From contig CP136065.1 of assembly GCA_032622095.1 (NCBI GenBank), positions 220,142,151 to 220,206,150 of the forward strand: a stretch of 64,000 nt of DNA. The letters run 5' to 3'. The notes beneath the pieces are model-generated. The model ran no database searches, was not told the DNA's origin, and saw only the letters and a list, made by a program, of their open reading frames with translations. The DNA is from Siphonodentalium dalli (Eukaryota > Mollusca > Scaphopoda > Gadilida > Siphonodentaliidae). The translations under genes were made by a program, and so were the position numbers. Position 1 is the first letter of the stretch, and every line of letters starts with the position of its first letter. This document shows positions 11,346-23,064 of the stretch, one piece after another.

Positions 11346-11999
11346 CGTTTATGGGGACAAAGAACTAAATTGTTTATTTGTGGAGCTCAATTGATGAAGC
11401 AATTGCCGCGTTGTACCGTGATTACACGCCTGTGTGTCTCGCCGGCACCGCGTATGATGTGATTTAGAGTTTAAGCTAGACTAATTACGCAATTACGTCC
11501 AATGGCAGTCCATCGCCCTTGTCAATATGTCAGTACACGCAGCCCTTGAAATTTGGAAAAATGTCCTGCGGGATGTTAGAATTCAAATGTTGTCACAGCG
11601 TTTCCCACGGCATTGCTTATTGTCATGGCCAATTTCGAGGGCTGGTATGCGTAACATTGGTTGTAAAATAGTGTATAACATATGTGACAATAATCACTGT
11701 ATACATCTCAAAAGTCAAGATCTCAATGGTCTATACTGTATATCATGTTATATAGTTCGTGCTAGCTTTAGTTTCTTTCTAATTGATGAACGTGCATTCA
11801 TATATTTGTTAATTTGGCAATTAAGTGTGTTTTGTGTCATAACTATAATAGTTGCATATTGATATATTTACCCCCCCCCCCCTTATATTAACATGTTACG
11901 ATGGTCCCTCACATAAATGCAGGGATAAAACTATTACATGCAGTTACCTCCGTCAAACCGAATGCATTATTACAAGTAGACATCCGAGTACTGATGCGG

Positions 12000-12440
12000 C
12001 GAGCCATGCGCATCGATATGCATGCCATTGTTTACAAGGCAACCATAGTCAGAAATGGTAACGCCACCAAGATCATATTATTAGCCATAAATATAAATTA
12101 TAATATAAAATATATTGGTTACATGAATGCACCGCCTCGGAATTCCGTTAAACAACTAATCCTTCAAATTATTACAAAAAACTACGGCTTATTACTGCAG
12201 GTTTCTCATTCACCACACCAGAAAGCTTCTAAATGCGGATAAAAAATCGGAGGTATTGTGTTCCCGCCAAGAATGCATAGCCCAGCCATTGTTCATACCT
12301 AAACGTCGAAAGCAATTAACGCGGTCATAATGGTTACATACTGCAACTATAAGACATCCAGCGAATACACACCCAACGAAAACCCGAAATGTGTTGTCCT
12401 GCGAGATATCCCATCGCTATAGCTCAATTTGACACGGTCA
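12000..12440 (+). repeat. Dispersed repeat family D, forward copy
   Basis: It matches, in inverted orientation, 51640-52235 (shared: CCATAGTCAGAAATGGTAAC, CAACTAATCCTTCAAATTA, CCCAGCCATTGTTCATACCT, CATCGCTATAGCTC). A short third piece lies at about 20875-20975. Copies differ by indels, and open frames in one are closed in another. Confidence 0.75.
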
Positions 12441-14571
12441 GATTAACCTTTCTACAATATTCTAAAACAATAAAGCTTCTCAAATCATCGGCATAGTCAA
12501 TAGAACTTTCACGAACTTGGACATTCCAACTACAGCTTTTACCGGACTCGAGGTCGCAGTACAAGCTTTAACGCGTCCCAAAATAACCCCATTCTGGGTA
12601 GCACTACAGCTTTTAAAGCGACCCAATCTATTTATAAAACCTAAATAGGGCCATGAGATTTTATAATTTGGCCCACAGTATACACCGGTGGCGTTAATGA
12701 TATAGCGTACATCAGTCCTGAAATCAATCATTGGAATACAGCCGTAGTTATTGGTGACTATCAAATTAATAAACACTATTACATATATGTAGAGTAGTCG
12801 AGTAGTATATCTCCTGTAGTAATTATTCATACGTCACTAAGTTGACAAAACTTGTGTCCCAATCCCCATGTATATAATTGATATACAATAAAATATGTTT
12901 AAATTCATTATTCATTTTATAGTCGGTGTTACTTCTTAGATGACTTAGACACTTGTTATACTAAGTGATATATAGTTTCGATTTTTGTTTAAACATAAAG
13001 TTGAGAATGATATCAGTCGCCATCGTCGTGAACTCTGTCTTGGTTCTTTGTTTCATATCGGAAAACGTCTCAGCTTTTATGACAAATAAGTGAACAATAA
13101 TTACTTTATATGAATTAAAATTATATCCGATGGTCAGCTATGATTTTTTTCCTTCCAGTACTTGTCCCGATTCGGATTCGATGTCGACATCGGACACCCG
13201 ATTCGATTCGGTTTCCGATTTTCCGATTCGCATGGCCCAAAAATAAACATAATAGTATCGTTAGGTTCTGTCTGAAGTCAAAGGTAAACAAGTATAGGAA
13301 TCAGCTAAATGTGTTTCAGAATCGGGGAGCGAGTGCCCCGTGGAATGCTAAAGGTGAAGGTAACTGAAGAATGACCTTCACCTGATACATGTGACACGTT
13401 ATTAAATGACGATATCGTGTTTATTTGATTTGTACATCATATCTAAATAATTTAGACTGGTGAATTAATGGGGGAATGGTTTCTTGTGAGTGGGAAATTT
13501 ATTTAACTGGCTGCTGTAGTTTCTGGGTTTTTCCAGATCAAATTTGGCTGTGGGATAGCCGTGTCGTACACTTGGGGATTTATTTTAAAAGTAAACACAT
13601 GACCTATGAGTTTTCTTGCATATTCGTGATCAACTGGTGTCAATCTAGCTGGGTAAACATCACTGGAGTGGCCTGTAGGCTTCAATTCAGTGGATTTGGC
13701 CGAAACGTTAACACTGTCACCTAAGGGAAACCATTTATAGTTCAGTGATCCCTATAGACTCTCCTCACCATCCCTCCACGAACAGTAGTATATTTAGGTT
13801 CTTTCTGAAGTCAAAGATCAACAAGTATCGACTCTTCTCATCCCTCCACGCACACTCCCACATGAGACATTGCAACGTTAAAACTACTGTCAGGAGCGCA
13901 TCTTTGTATGGGCTCAATAGGAGCGACCTTAACGGATATACGGGGTTTCCGTATAGGGAATATATATGAGATCAAGAGGAAGGGTCTCACGGAATAAACG
14001 GGGTTTAAACACAGCACCTTTATATGGGCTCAATGGGAATGGTATAACTGGATGACAACCCCCACTTATCTCGCTTCATATTGGACAAACGTTCGCCTCT
14101 TCTCGATAAGTAATGTAATCTAGCGCTATCAACGGACTCATTGGATCAATGATACCATTGTTACAGGAATTACGGATTGGAATTTGAAAGAATTGAAGCA
14201 CGTAATGAATTTTTTTTGCCTCTGCAAACACTCACCATATGCTATCCAGTGTATTTACGTCAGTGAGTACGTATATGCATCTCCCATTAAAAGCGTTGTC
14301 CATATTGGTAAGAACACTGACTTTGGGCTAATTAGAACACATCGATAGCATCCACTCTCCGGTTTGGAAATACAAATAGTCTGTTGAATTTCCAACATAC
14401 CCCACTGTCCGAATGTGCAAGACTTTACCTTATAATCGTTTACAGATTACAAAATATGGCCCTATTAACCTTTTTAACGAAATATATATTCACCAACGAA
14501 TAGTTCGATAATGCTGCCAACAGGTCAGCAGAATAGTTGTCACCGTGTATAGCTTATATATGAATATATTA
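12441..14571. other. No gene seen; small direct repeats
   Basis: A 50-bp block 'TTAGGTTCTNTCTGAAGTCAAAG' is at about 13262 and 13795. 'TATGGGCTCAATRGGARYG' with a nearby CGGGGTTT block occurs at about 13907-13950 and 14022-14040. The stretch holds no supported exon. Frames of 60-116 codons (12480-12830 -, 13140-13367 +, 13476-13724 +) have no recognisable features. Confidence 0.4.
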
Positions 14572-14876
14572 AACACATCCTCGCGCAAATACTCACATAA
14601 TCGACGTATACTGTAAAATGGCTACATAATGTGATTATTTCATTCTGAAATAAGCAGATAATGGACTCTTAACCATTATTTGGTTTTATGATGCGGGCCA
14701 TAGTGAAAACACCTGTTAAAGAGCGTACATATGAAAAGTCGTCAGTTCGCTTATTTGCGTTATTATTCATTTTCAGCACATTATCGACTCAAACTGTGCT
14801 ATTCTAAGCAGATTATCTACCTAAAACAAGTTCTATTATAAGCAGATAATGTGCTGGTTTCCGGTAGTACAGGCTG
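14572..14876 (-). mobile_element. Dispersed element B, copy 1
   Basis: The family has one end CAGCCTATTCTCCCGAAAAC..ACATTATCTGCTTAT and the other CGCGAGGATATGTT. Copies are at 14572-14876 (-), 17621-17955 (+), 28017-28379 (+), 29450-29637 (+, deleted) and 44752-45640 (-, interrupted). Inside are CACATTATCGACTC, TTTTCACTATGGCCCGYGCC and ATAAAACGA. No terminal inverted repeats or clear target duplication were found, so the class is unknown. Confidence 0.8.
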
Positions 14877-15070
14877 TGATATTAGTATGTAGTTCCACCC
14901 GATCCTTACGATGTTACAAGCTATCACGGGAAATCTGCTTAGAAAGTTAATACCTGATCTTTCAGGCTTGAGATCCGCTCTCCATCTGCTGGCATCGCTA
15001 ACAATGTTGACAAAATCAGGGACATATCCAGGCCGTTTTTCATACCGTTTACCGGCTTTGTTGGCATTAA

Positions 15071-15564
15071 AGGTACGGTTGGCCTTGGCGGTGGGTATCC
15101 TGTAAAAATATTTCCACCCGTCAAAAACCGCCACAAACAGAAAGAACATCACAATGTAGACAGACTGTGTCCGTATACAAATAAGAAATATAGCATAAAC
15201 AGTAAGTTATTGTCATTTGTTTGACCATTGTTATGTAAACAAAAGCATAAAAAGTTACTTTTCTGGTGTTTGTTTATATTATGATGGTAAACATAAAGAG
15301 CGTTCTTTGTTGGTGAATTCCTGATATGGAACAAATAAAGAGCGTTTATGCAATCTTTGTGTGATTAGCCAGTAGCATTGTGCTGTCGTCTGTAACACAA
15401 TCAGGCTCTTGCTTAGGTAAAATATAGTAGGTCTTTATGATAACATGCTGTTTACGCGATAGTCATGGTATATATGAACGAAACTGTATGCATTTTAATG
15501 TTTTTCTGTTTCCGGTGATTGGAACAAATATGAATATTTTCGACAACTAAGGCCTCACGTGCCT
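15071..15564. mobile_element. TTAA-flanked MITE, family a, copy 2 (494 bp)
   Basis: It is bounded by TTAA at 15067-15070 and 15565-15568, with the same ends and the same 494-bp length as the copy at 4472-4965 and only scattered substitutions. The copy interrupts a sequence that has relatives at about 16510-16560 and 17530-17560 (CTTGAGATCCGCTCTC; CGCTAACAATGTTRAC). Confidence 0.85.
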
Positions 15565-17620
15565 TTAACCCTTTCAGTGCCAAGTCCGATTTTTGTATCA
15601 ACCCATATTTCCTTGATAATTTTTCAAATTTATTGATTATAATGTGATAGCCAAACTACAGGCGCCCCAACAACAACAACAAAAATTACCAAAAAAAGGT
15701 TGTTAAATTTTTTTTTTTTAAATTCAGATCCCAATTCATATCATAACAAGATATATATTTATATATATGATATAAGACATGTAAGTGTACAAAAAGATTT
15801 AACTTAAGTTTAACAGTTGGAATAATACTGTAAAGTATGTTTGGCTTTATCTAGCTTTCATCTGTGAAAACTTCAAACAGTTAACCCTTCAGACTTCAGT
15901 ATTTCAATCAAATTCAAGTGAAATTACACAATACAGTAGAGGAACAGTGACAATTTGATCAAGTAAACCTGGTTATCATGTGGGATCTCACAATGCCAAA
16001 TGAATAATTAACATAGAGATTAGTACTACAAGTAATTACTATATGTAACTTAATAGACATTATTTCTGTACTACTAGTGTATTATGAATGTGTCTCTCAC
16101 TTTAATTTTAGAAAATAGCCTATTATATGAATTACAGTGATAATGGTCTCATTTCAAGCAGGATAAGCATAATCCATTGAACAAAAAGATATCTGACAAT
16201 AACTTATAAGAATTTCCAATCCATACATATATAAAAAAAATTCCAAAGTTATGCTTCAGAAACTTGATCAAAGTGAACTCTCAATAAACGTTAAAATACT
16301 GACTCCAAGAGCTCTAGATTAGCTCTCAATGCATTGGATTTAAAAACAAATTCCAGGGGGGGGGGAGACCCCCCCCCCCCCACCACCACCATCAGCAGGG
16401 GGATACCCCCTCCCAAACCTCCAAATATCATTGCCCAAAAACAGGTGTCCCCAAAATATCGCTGGATACTTCACTGAAAATGTTATACGTTACCATGGAA
16501 ATCGGTTTTAAAAGTTAGGGCCTGATCTTTCTGGCTTGAGATCCGCTCTCGGTTACATGTCCGATAGTACAGAAGATAGTATATATATTGTTATATGTTT
16601 TCCCAAATCTATGACAATCTTCCTTTCCCCAGTGATTGTAATGCTATGGTTAATTGTATAGATAAACACAGCACATCGAGATATAATGGATACAAGCATA
16701 ATTAACAAGATCATATTCTAAATTGGCTGTGACTGGTAGCTACCATTGTATACGTGAGGGAGGATCAGACCACTATCGTTCTATAGTAAACAATGGTATG
16801 ATACACGTCACAGACATGGGTATCATGATACCTCAAACCTTATTTGGACGCATGATACATCATACTTTGTAATAACTACTAGTGTCGAGAAATACCGATG
16901 AACTCTCTCTCCGACCGCCGAACCGCCAACACCTCTGTTCACCTATACCGATGCTTGCTGTGTTTATCAAGATAGACTTATATACATATAAAGTTATCAA
17001 AAGCTACGGACTCTTATTGTTGAATGTTCCCGAACCACGGCCAAATCAACCCTTCAACTCTAGACGTATCGGGACATACACTGGTGTAAATGTATATGTG
17101 ATATCTAGCAGGAGAAATAGATAGGAGAGAATAAAATAGACACTGGGCCCTGGTTGGCCAATAGCCTTGTGTGTATTTTTTTTTATTTTTTTTTTCGCTT
17201 AAAAAACCATCACAACTCTTCCCCATGATTTCCCAAGGTAAAATAGCCAATGACACAGGAATTAACCCTTTGTAGTGAAGTTTGAATTTTGTGGTGTGGT
17301 CTAAAATATGACATTTTCTTTAGCGCGGTTCTAACGCTAGTCACGAAAACACAAGATTGAAAGGCGAATTCCCTGCTAGACGGACATAAAGTTTTTACAT
17401 AAAACGTTTCCGCAAATGTCAATCTTTCAGATTTAAAGAAAATTTTGGACCTAGGATTTATATTGTAAACAGTATACGCGCAAACGTTTGCACCGAGGCC
17501 TATAGAAAACATTTACACCAGTGTACATCTCCTCCGTTTGCTAGCACCGCTAACAATGTTAACCAAAAGAACTACAACTCTATATATAACGTACTTTGGG
17601 CTAAATAACGGATCTGTCTT
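15565..17620. other. No gene seen; low-complexity DNA
   Basis: The region has poly-T/poly-A stretches and a G10-AGA-C13 snapback at 16356-16381 followed by (CAC)n. A minus frame of 100 codons (17210-17512) overlaps nothing recognisable. Confidence 0.4.
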
Positions 17621-17955
17621 CAGCCTATTCTCCCGAAAACCCGCATATTATCTGCTTATGATAGATCTTGTGTCAGGTAGATAATATTCTTAGAATCGCC
17701 TCATTGTGAGTCGATAATGTGATGAAAATGAGAGCGTTTTAGTCACATTATCGACTCAAAATGAGGCGATTCTAAGCAGATTATGTGCGGACAATGATAC
17801 AAATAAGCCGACTCATGACTGTTCAGGTGTACGATCTTTAACATCTGTTTTCACTGTGGCCCGCGCCATAAAACGATTTAACGGGTAAGAGTCCATATCA
17901 TCTTATTTCATTATGTTATATGTCGATTATGTGTATTTGCTCGAGGATATGTTGT
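17621..17955 (+). mobile_element. Dispersed element B, copy 2
   Basis: It starts CAGCCTATTCTCCCGAAAAC and ends CTCGAGGATATGTTG. A hairpin lies at about 17697-17772 (TCGCCTCATTGTGAGTCGAT against ATCGACTCAAAATGAGGCGA). This copy best shows the complete internal order of the family. Confidence 0.8.
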
Positions 17956-18177
17956 GTCATACATTTTATAACACCATAAGATCTTTAAAATCACTTCTTC
18001 GGGAAAAAAGCTCTTTTAAAAAAACACTCTTTAAAAACAGGCTAACGCTGGTAGCGCATACCATTGATAACAGGATAATAAAAAACCGACCAATGCAAAT
18101 TCTAGTAAATTCTATAACAGTAAGAAACAACATGATCCAGAACGCCATTCGCTACAATCGTAATAACAAAAATTCAC

Positions 18178-18780
18178 GCAGCAATGAGAATATTTACTTA
18201 CCACGCTGCAGCAATGAGAATATTTACTTACCACGAGAAGAATTGTCAAAAGAGTACAAACTCAGATAAGAAATGAAAACGAAGAGGAAACAATGTCCAA
18301 CCTCTATGTTCCGAGTGGAAGCGGAAACAATTTCCAACCTCTATGTTCCGAGTGGAAGGGGAAACAATTTCCAACCTCTAAGTTCATAGTGGAAGGGGAA
18401 ACAATTTCCAACCTCTATGTTCCGAGTGGAAGGGGAAATTGTTGTCAAAATTTAATAACAATACATTTGATTGTGACACTGACAAATGAACATTTTATAT
18501 TAACAGGGGACAAAGAGTAAAATTACTCCTTCCTGAAATAAATATGATTTATGGATCGGGGTAGTTCGCATCGACAAGAAATGAAACAATTTCCAAGAAA
18601 AAAGGAAACAATTTCCAACCTCTATGTTCCGAGTGGAAGGGGAAATTGTTGTCAAAATTTAATAACAATACATTTGATTGTGACGCTGAAAAAATGAACA
18701 TTTTATATCAACAGGGGACCAAGAGGAAAATGACTCCTTCCTGAAATAAAGATGATTTTAAGGATCGGGGTAGTTCGTAT
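18178..18780. repeat. 37-bp minisatellite inside a ~209-bp duplication
   Basis: A 27-bp unit (GCAATGAGAATATTTACTTA) occurs twice at 18180-18233. Then a 37-bp unit (CAACCTCTATGTTCCGAGTG preceded by GGAAACAATTTC) occurs four times, with landmarks at 18297, 18334, 18371 and 18408. The last unit plus its right flank (ATTGTTGTCAAAATTTAATA through GGATCGGGGTAGTTCG) is repeated about 209 bp downstream (18600-18780). Confidence 0.9.
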
Positions 18781-18789
18781 ACATCTCCC

Positions 18790-21269
18790 ATGCTGACGAT
18801 GAACAAGGACTTCCACTTCCATTAGTTCATATGCTTAACACTGATTTAGAACTGTCGAAGCAGAAACAATGGCCATTTGTCCAAAGCAAACTTTTGCCTT
18901 GATTTATACAGTCGTGGGGCTCGATTTCTGACACATTTTATTTAATTGAGAGTACTTGTTGATATAGTCCCGACGACGCGTGTGTGGAAAAAAATGTTAC
19001 CTGGTTAGTCGAAAACTGGCTTTGGATTATGACTAACTTACTGTCAAGCTGAGCGGAGTGTCGATAAACTCAGATTTGGTCATGGCCACGACCTCACTAA
19101 AGGCCATGTACTTGCAGTACCCGCAAAAGTGGAAAGTTTGTCATCCATCTGAACTGGATATTGGGTTACCAATAGAGTTTAATCCCGGGAACGGGAATTT
19201 TCCGGGTCCCATACCGTTTCCCGGGAATATGATTTGTAGGAACCGGGAACGGGGTGCATTGTTAACACTTGGTATATCATACATCAATGGACACCAACTA
19301 CACATAGGTTCGTCTAATTTGTCCACCACGGCGCACAGTGCAGTATATGTTATATAATTAACTGCAAATTCTACATAAAGTGTGAGGACTTAAGGTTTGG
19401 TTTCGTGGCCCATGCACAATGACTTCACGACACGAGTCACAACGTAGTGGCATGCACCGTTCGTTGGAAACAAGACTTTAATTATCAATCACGGTGATGT
19501 TGCGTCAGCAATCTCAGGCTATTCTTAGCGACAAATGCGCAAACTGTTCATGCGGTCCTACGCAGTTGCTTGAATGGGCGGTGCAATTATGTCGTGAAAT
19601 TGGCGTGAATAAAACGTGCTGCACGTGCAGTTTCTGGCTTACCAAGATAAGAAAATATCTTCTAGAAGAATTATCTCAGCTAATATATGTACGATGTACA
19701 AGTTGTTCCACGGCATTGCTTCGAATAGAAAGGAATTGTTGTGAACTAGGAGGGATAACTCTATCATATCCGCCTCTTAAATCATATGACCTGATACGTT
19801 CCCCGCATAGTTCAAATAAACGGCACTTAAACCGCGTGTTAACACTTTCTTCACAAAATACCCACTGACGGGTAATTCCCTCATGAAATGTTCAGATAAA
19901 TTCAACAACAGGCCGTTTGTTGAACTTATTATATAAACATTTCCTACAAATGAATAGGAATCCTTCTATACTTGTATTATATGTTCGTCGTCTTTTCGTA
20001 TTTCCTGAACACCCCTCCAAATGAATCAAACACCACTTCAATGTATACTGATATAATGGATGGGGGAAATAATCAATTCCAGACTGCTGGTGCATATCTG
20101 TAAGTCATATATATTTCTTTTTTCATTTTGGTAGCGGTGTACGCTCTAAATCCCTGATGGGAGCTCAATAATATATAATAATGTTACAACATTAAAGTGT
20201 GTTATTGTGTTCTTTTGTTTCGAAGAGGTTAGACATTCATAGATGTGACAGAAATGGTCCGACAACAGAAGCAATCCCGTGTCAAAGGGGACGAAGCAGG
20301 ACGAGACGCTGGCACCTTTGGTAACAGAAAAAGAGTTCGTCGCGGGCGAATAGGAACTCTGAAAGTGCGATCTGAAAAAGATGATGAATATATGACTGTG
20401 CATATAATATAGTTGGATTATATAACGTACCCCACCCATGTCGTCGACGACAAACCTCCAGCCATAGTTCCTTTGTCTGCACATCTGGTGGCAGCCAATC
20501 TATCATTAAGCGCGCTCCGCGTGTATACTATTGTAGAGATTCTAGTTTCGCCTGGGCGCATATAAATCGCATGGGTGTTTTATTTATAGAATGGGAATTT
20601 TTGGGAGGATTAAAAGTCGAACTGCGACCGGAGGCCGAGTCCGGTAAAAGGTGTATTTGGGAATTTCAATTTCGTTTATTGTCGTTAACATAATGTCAAT
20701 AATGATATTTTTTGGTTTGTGATAAGCTATGCCAATTAAAATTAAAAAAAAAGAAAGATAATTTGTAAGTCTTATATTTAAACTGTTATAGACATTTTTC
20801 TGCAGCCCACTGGGGGTTGTGGTCGGAGACGACCGAGTCGGTCGCCGGTTCGTTAATTAGGTGCTGGTTGTTATTGTTATTTTAACGGAATTCTGAGTTG
20901 GTCATTCGTGAAACCAACATATTTTATATGATCTTGAGCGTGTTACCATTTCTGACATTGGTTATCTTGTTTTTTATGTTTGGCATCTAACACAATTTCG
21001 CCAATTTACGCTTTGATAGCGTGGCCAAAAAGCGAGAATGAAATACTGTTTTCTGTGAGAATATCTTACATATATTTCCCAGTAATTTGGAAAATTTCTA
21101 CCAAATAAAATAGCAAACAAAGAAATGTAAATGTCATTGCGAACATTGTCTTTAAATTGGAATTTGTTGTTTGCAATGATATATCCCATTTTCTGAAATC
21201 GTTTCATTACACGAAAAACAATAGGTAAGATAAGTATTTACAATTTCATCCTTTGTACCTTCCAACCCA
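18790..21269. other. No supported gene; old repeat pieces
   Basis: A palindromic stretch of CCCGGGAACGGGAATTTTCC type lies at about 19183-19255. A block at about 19885-19970 (TTCAACAACAGGCCGTTTGT, AATAGGAATCCTT) has a diverged relative at 45832-45920. A fragment of dispersed family D is at 20875-20975. Frames at 19494-19868 (+) and 20146-20506 (-) show no domain. Confidence 0.45.
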
Positions 21270-21408
21270 ATTTGTAACATATGCCCCGCCGTATCGTGAT
21301 CGGTACGTTTAAGGCAGCTGGCGAAGTATTTTGGTGATCTGAAGCCTAACTATTAGCTAAACGATTCAGAATGATATCCCAATTAATGTGTATAATGCTT
21401 CAACTATG

Positions 21409-21851
21409 GCTGAATATGTCACTCTCACCGGGTTTCTGTGATAAAGTTACCCAGGTTCCTGAAATTGTGATAAAGTTACCCAGGTTGGAGAGGATTGTGA
21501 TAAAGTTACCCAGGTTAATAACATTTCATGTTTAGCAACAAATTATTCATTTTTGCGATCAAAATGACGAACTATACAGTACTAATATGTCTTAATTTAT
21601 GCTTAATAAGGGCGATTACTTGCCAAAACTGAACAATATTTTCATCTGTCACTTTTAAATCGAGTTGATATTGTGAGATTTGCTTAACCTGGGTAACTTT
21701 ATCACAATTCTCTCCAACCTGGGTAACTTTATCCCAAATTTAGGAACCTGGGTAACTTTATCACAAATTTAGGAACCTGGGTAACTTTATCACAAATTTA
21801 GAAACCTGGGTAACTTTATCACAAAAATCCGATGAGAGTGACCCATTCAGC
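21409..21851. mobile_element. Foldback element with 9-bp target duplication, Mutator-like?
   Basis: The 9-bp direct repeat TCAACTATG flanks the element (21400-21408 and 21852-21860). The ends are GCTGAATATGTCACTCTCAC and, reversed, GCTGAATGGGTCACTCTCAT. Each arm carries tandem units of GTGATAAAGTTACCCAGGTT plus an ~8-nt spacer, about three on the left and five on the right. The paralogous segment 2 shows the empty site (TTAACTATG at about 23561-23569). A 9-bp duplication and long inverted repeats starting with G suggest a Mutator-like or foldback-type element; there is no transposase. Confidence 0.85.
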
Positions 21852-21878
21852 TCAACTATGTGCCGCTAAAAATTTCCA

Positions 21879-22673
21879 AAACCAGGTAATACAAATATGT
21901 CCCCACATTTCACGTCAGCAGCCTCAGCGGTAAACCAGGTAATACAAATATGTCCCCACATTTCACGTCAGCAGCCTCGGCGGTAAACCAGGTAATACAA
22001 ATATGTCCCCACATTTCACGTCAGCCGCCTCAGCGGTAAACCAGGTAATACAAATATGTCCCCACATTTCACGTCAGCAGCCTCAGCGGTAAACCAGGTA
22101 ATACAAATATGTCCCCACATTTCACGTCAGCAGCCTCAGCGGTAAACCAGGTAATACAAATATGTCCCCACATTTCACGTCAGCAGCCTCAGCGGTAAAC
22201 CAGGTAATACAAATATGTCCCCACATTTCACGTCAGCAGCCTCAGCGGTAAACCAGGTAATACAAATATGTCCCCACATTTCACGTCAGCAGCCTCAGCG
22301 GTAAACCAGGTAATACAAATATGTCCCCACATTTCACGTCAGCAGCCTCAGCGGTAAACCAGGTAATACAAATATGTCCACACATTTCACGTCAGCAGCC
22401 TCAGCGGTAAACCAGGTAATACAAATATGTCCCCACATTTCACGTCAGCAGCCTCAGCGGTAAACCAGGTAATACAAATATGTCCCCACATTTCACGTCA
22501 GCAGCCTCAGCGGTAAACCAGGTAATACAAATATGTCCCCACATTTCACGTCAGCAGCCTCAGCGGTAAACCAGGTAATACAAATATGTCCCCACATTTC
22601 ACGTCAGCAGCCTCAGCGGTAAACCAGGTAATACAAATATGTCCCCACATTTCACGTCAGTAGCCTCAGCGGT
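21879..22673. repeat. 15 x 53-bp homogeneous tandem array
   Basis: The unit is AAACCAGGTAATACAAATAT, then GTCCCCACATTTCACGTCAG and CAGCCTCAGCGGT, 53 bp. Starts run from 21879 to 22621 in exact 53-bp steps. Only a few units vary, by one base each (CTCGG, AGCCGCC, TCCACAC, AGTAGCC). Segment 2 (about 23583-23656) holds a single diverged unit, so expansion happened after the segments split. It is not a CRISPR array, because there are no variable spacers. Confidence 0.95.
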
Positions 22674-23064
22674 ATAGTTACGGATATCATGACACATGGA
22701 GCCTTATGAATACTTTATCTCCAATATAATCACCAAAACATTGTCCACAGACGTACGCATCGTCAATCAGTCAGTATATGTGCCAGAGTGAATAGCAACC
22801 AATGACAACATAAAATAGTTCATATCCGACCGTTAGGCGCTGATAAATCATGATTAAGTTTCTGTAGCATGAACGTTACAAACTGATAACCATTTTGGAT
22901 TCTCAAATAATCGCTCACCAACTACAGCTGTCGGTGGCGAACTCGATTGGCAGCTGTCAACAACAGCATACTCATCTGAATTAGTTTCACTATTTAGTTT
23001 TTTTTAATATAGGTTTGGAATCTGAAAGTGGTAACAATTTGTCCCCTATCGTCTTTGTGATCAT

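Larger units (their letters stand above)
21270..22870 (+). repeat. Paralogous segment 1 (host of the foldback element and the 53-bp array)
   Basis: The backbone (AATTTGTAACATATGCCCCG ... CATATCCGACCGTTAGGCGC) matches segment 2 at 23425-23835 almost collinearly. Relative to segment 2 this copy has gained a 443-bp foldback element plus its target duplication (21409-21860) and an expansion of one unit into a 53-bp array (21879-22673). The homology continues weakly to about 23010 (CGCTCACCAACTACAGCTGT). Confidence 0.85.

Noticed and set aside
20146-20506. Two overlapping minus-strand frames with a GTACGT donor-like site
   Set aside because: The upstream acceptor is weak and neither peptide resembles a known protein.
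21879-22673. CRISPR-like regular repeats
   Set aside because: The whole 53-bp unit repeats without variable spacers, and the DNA is eukaryotic.
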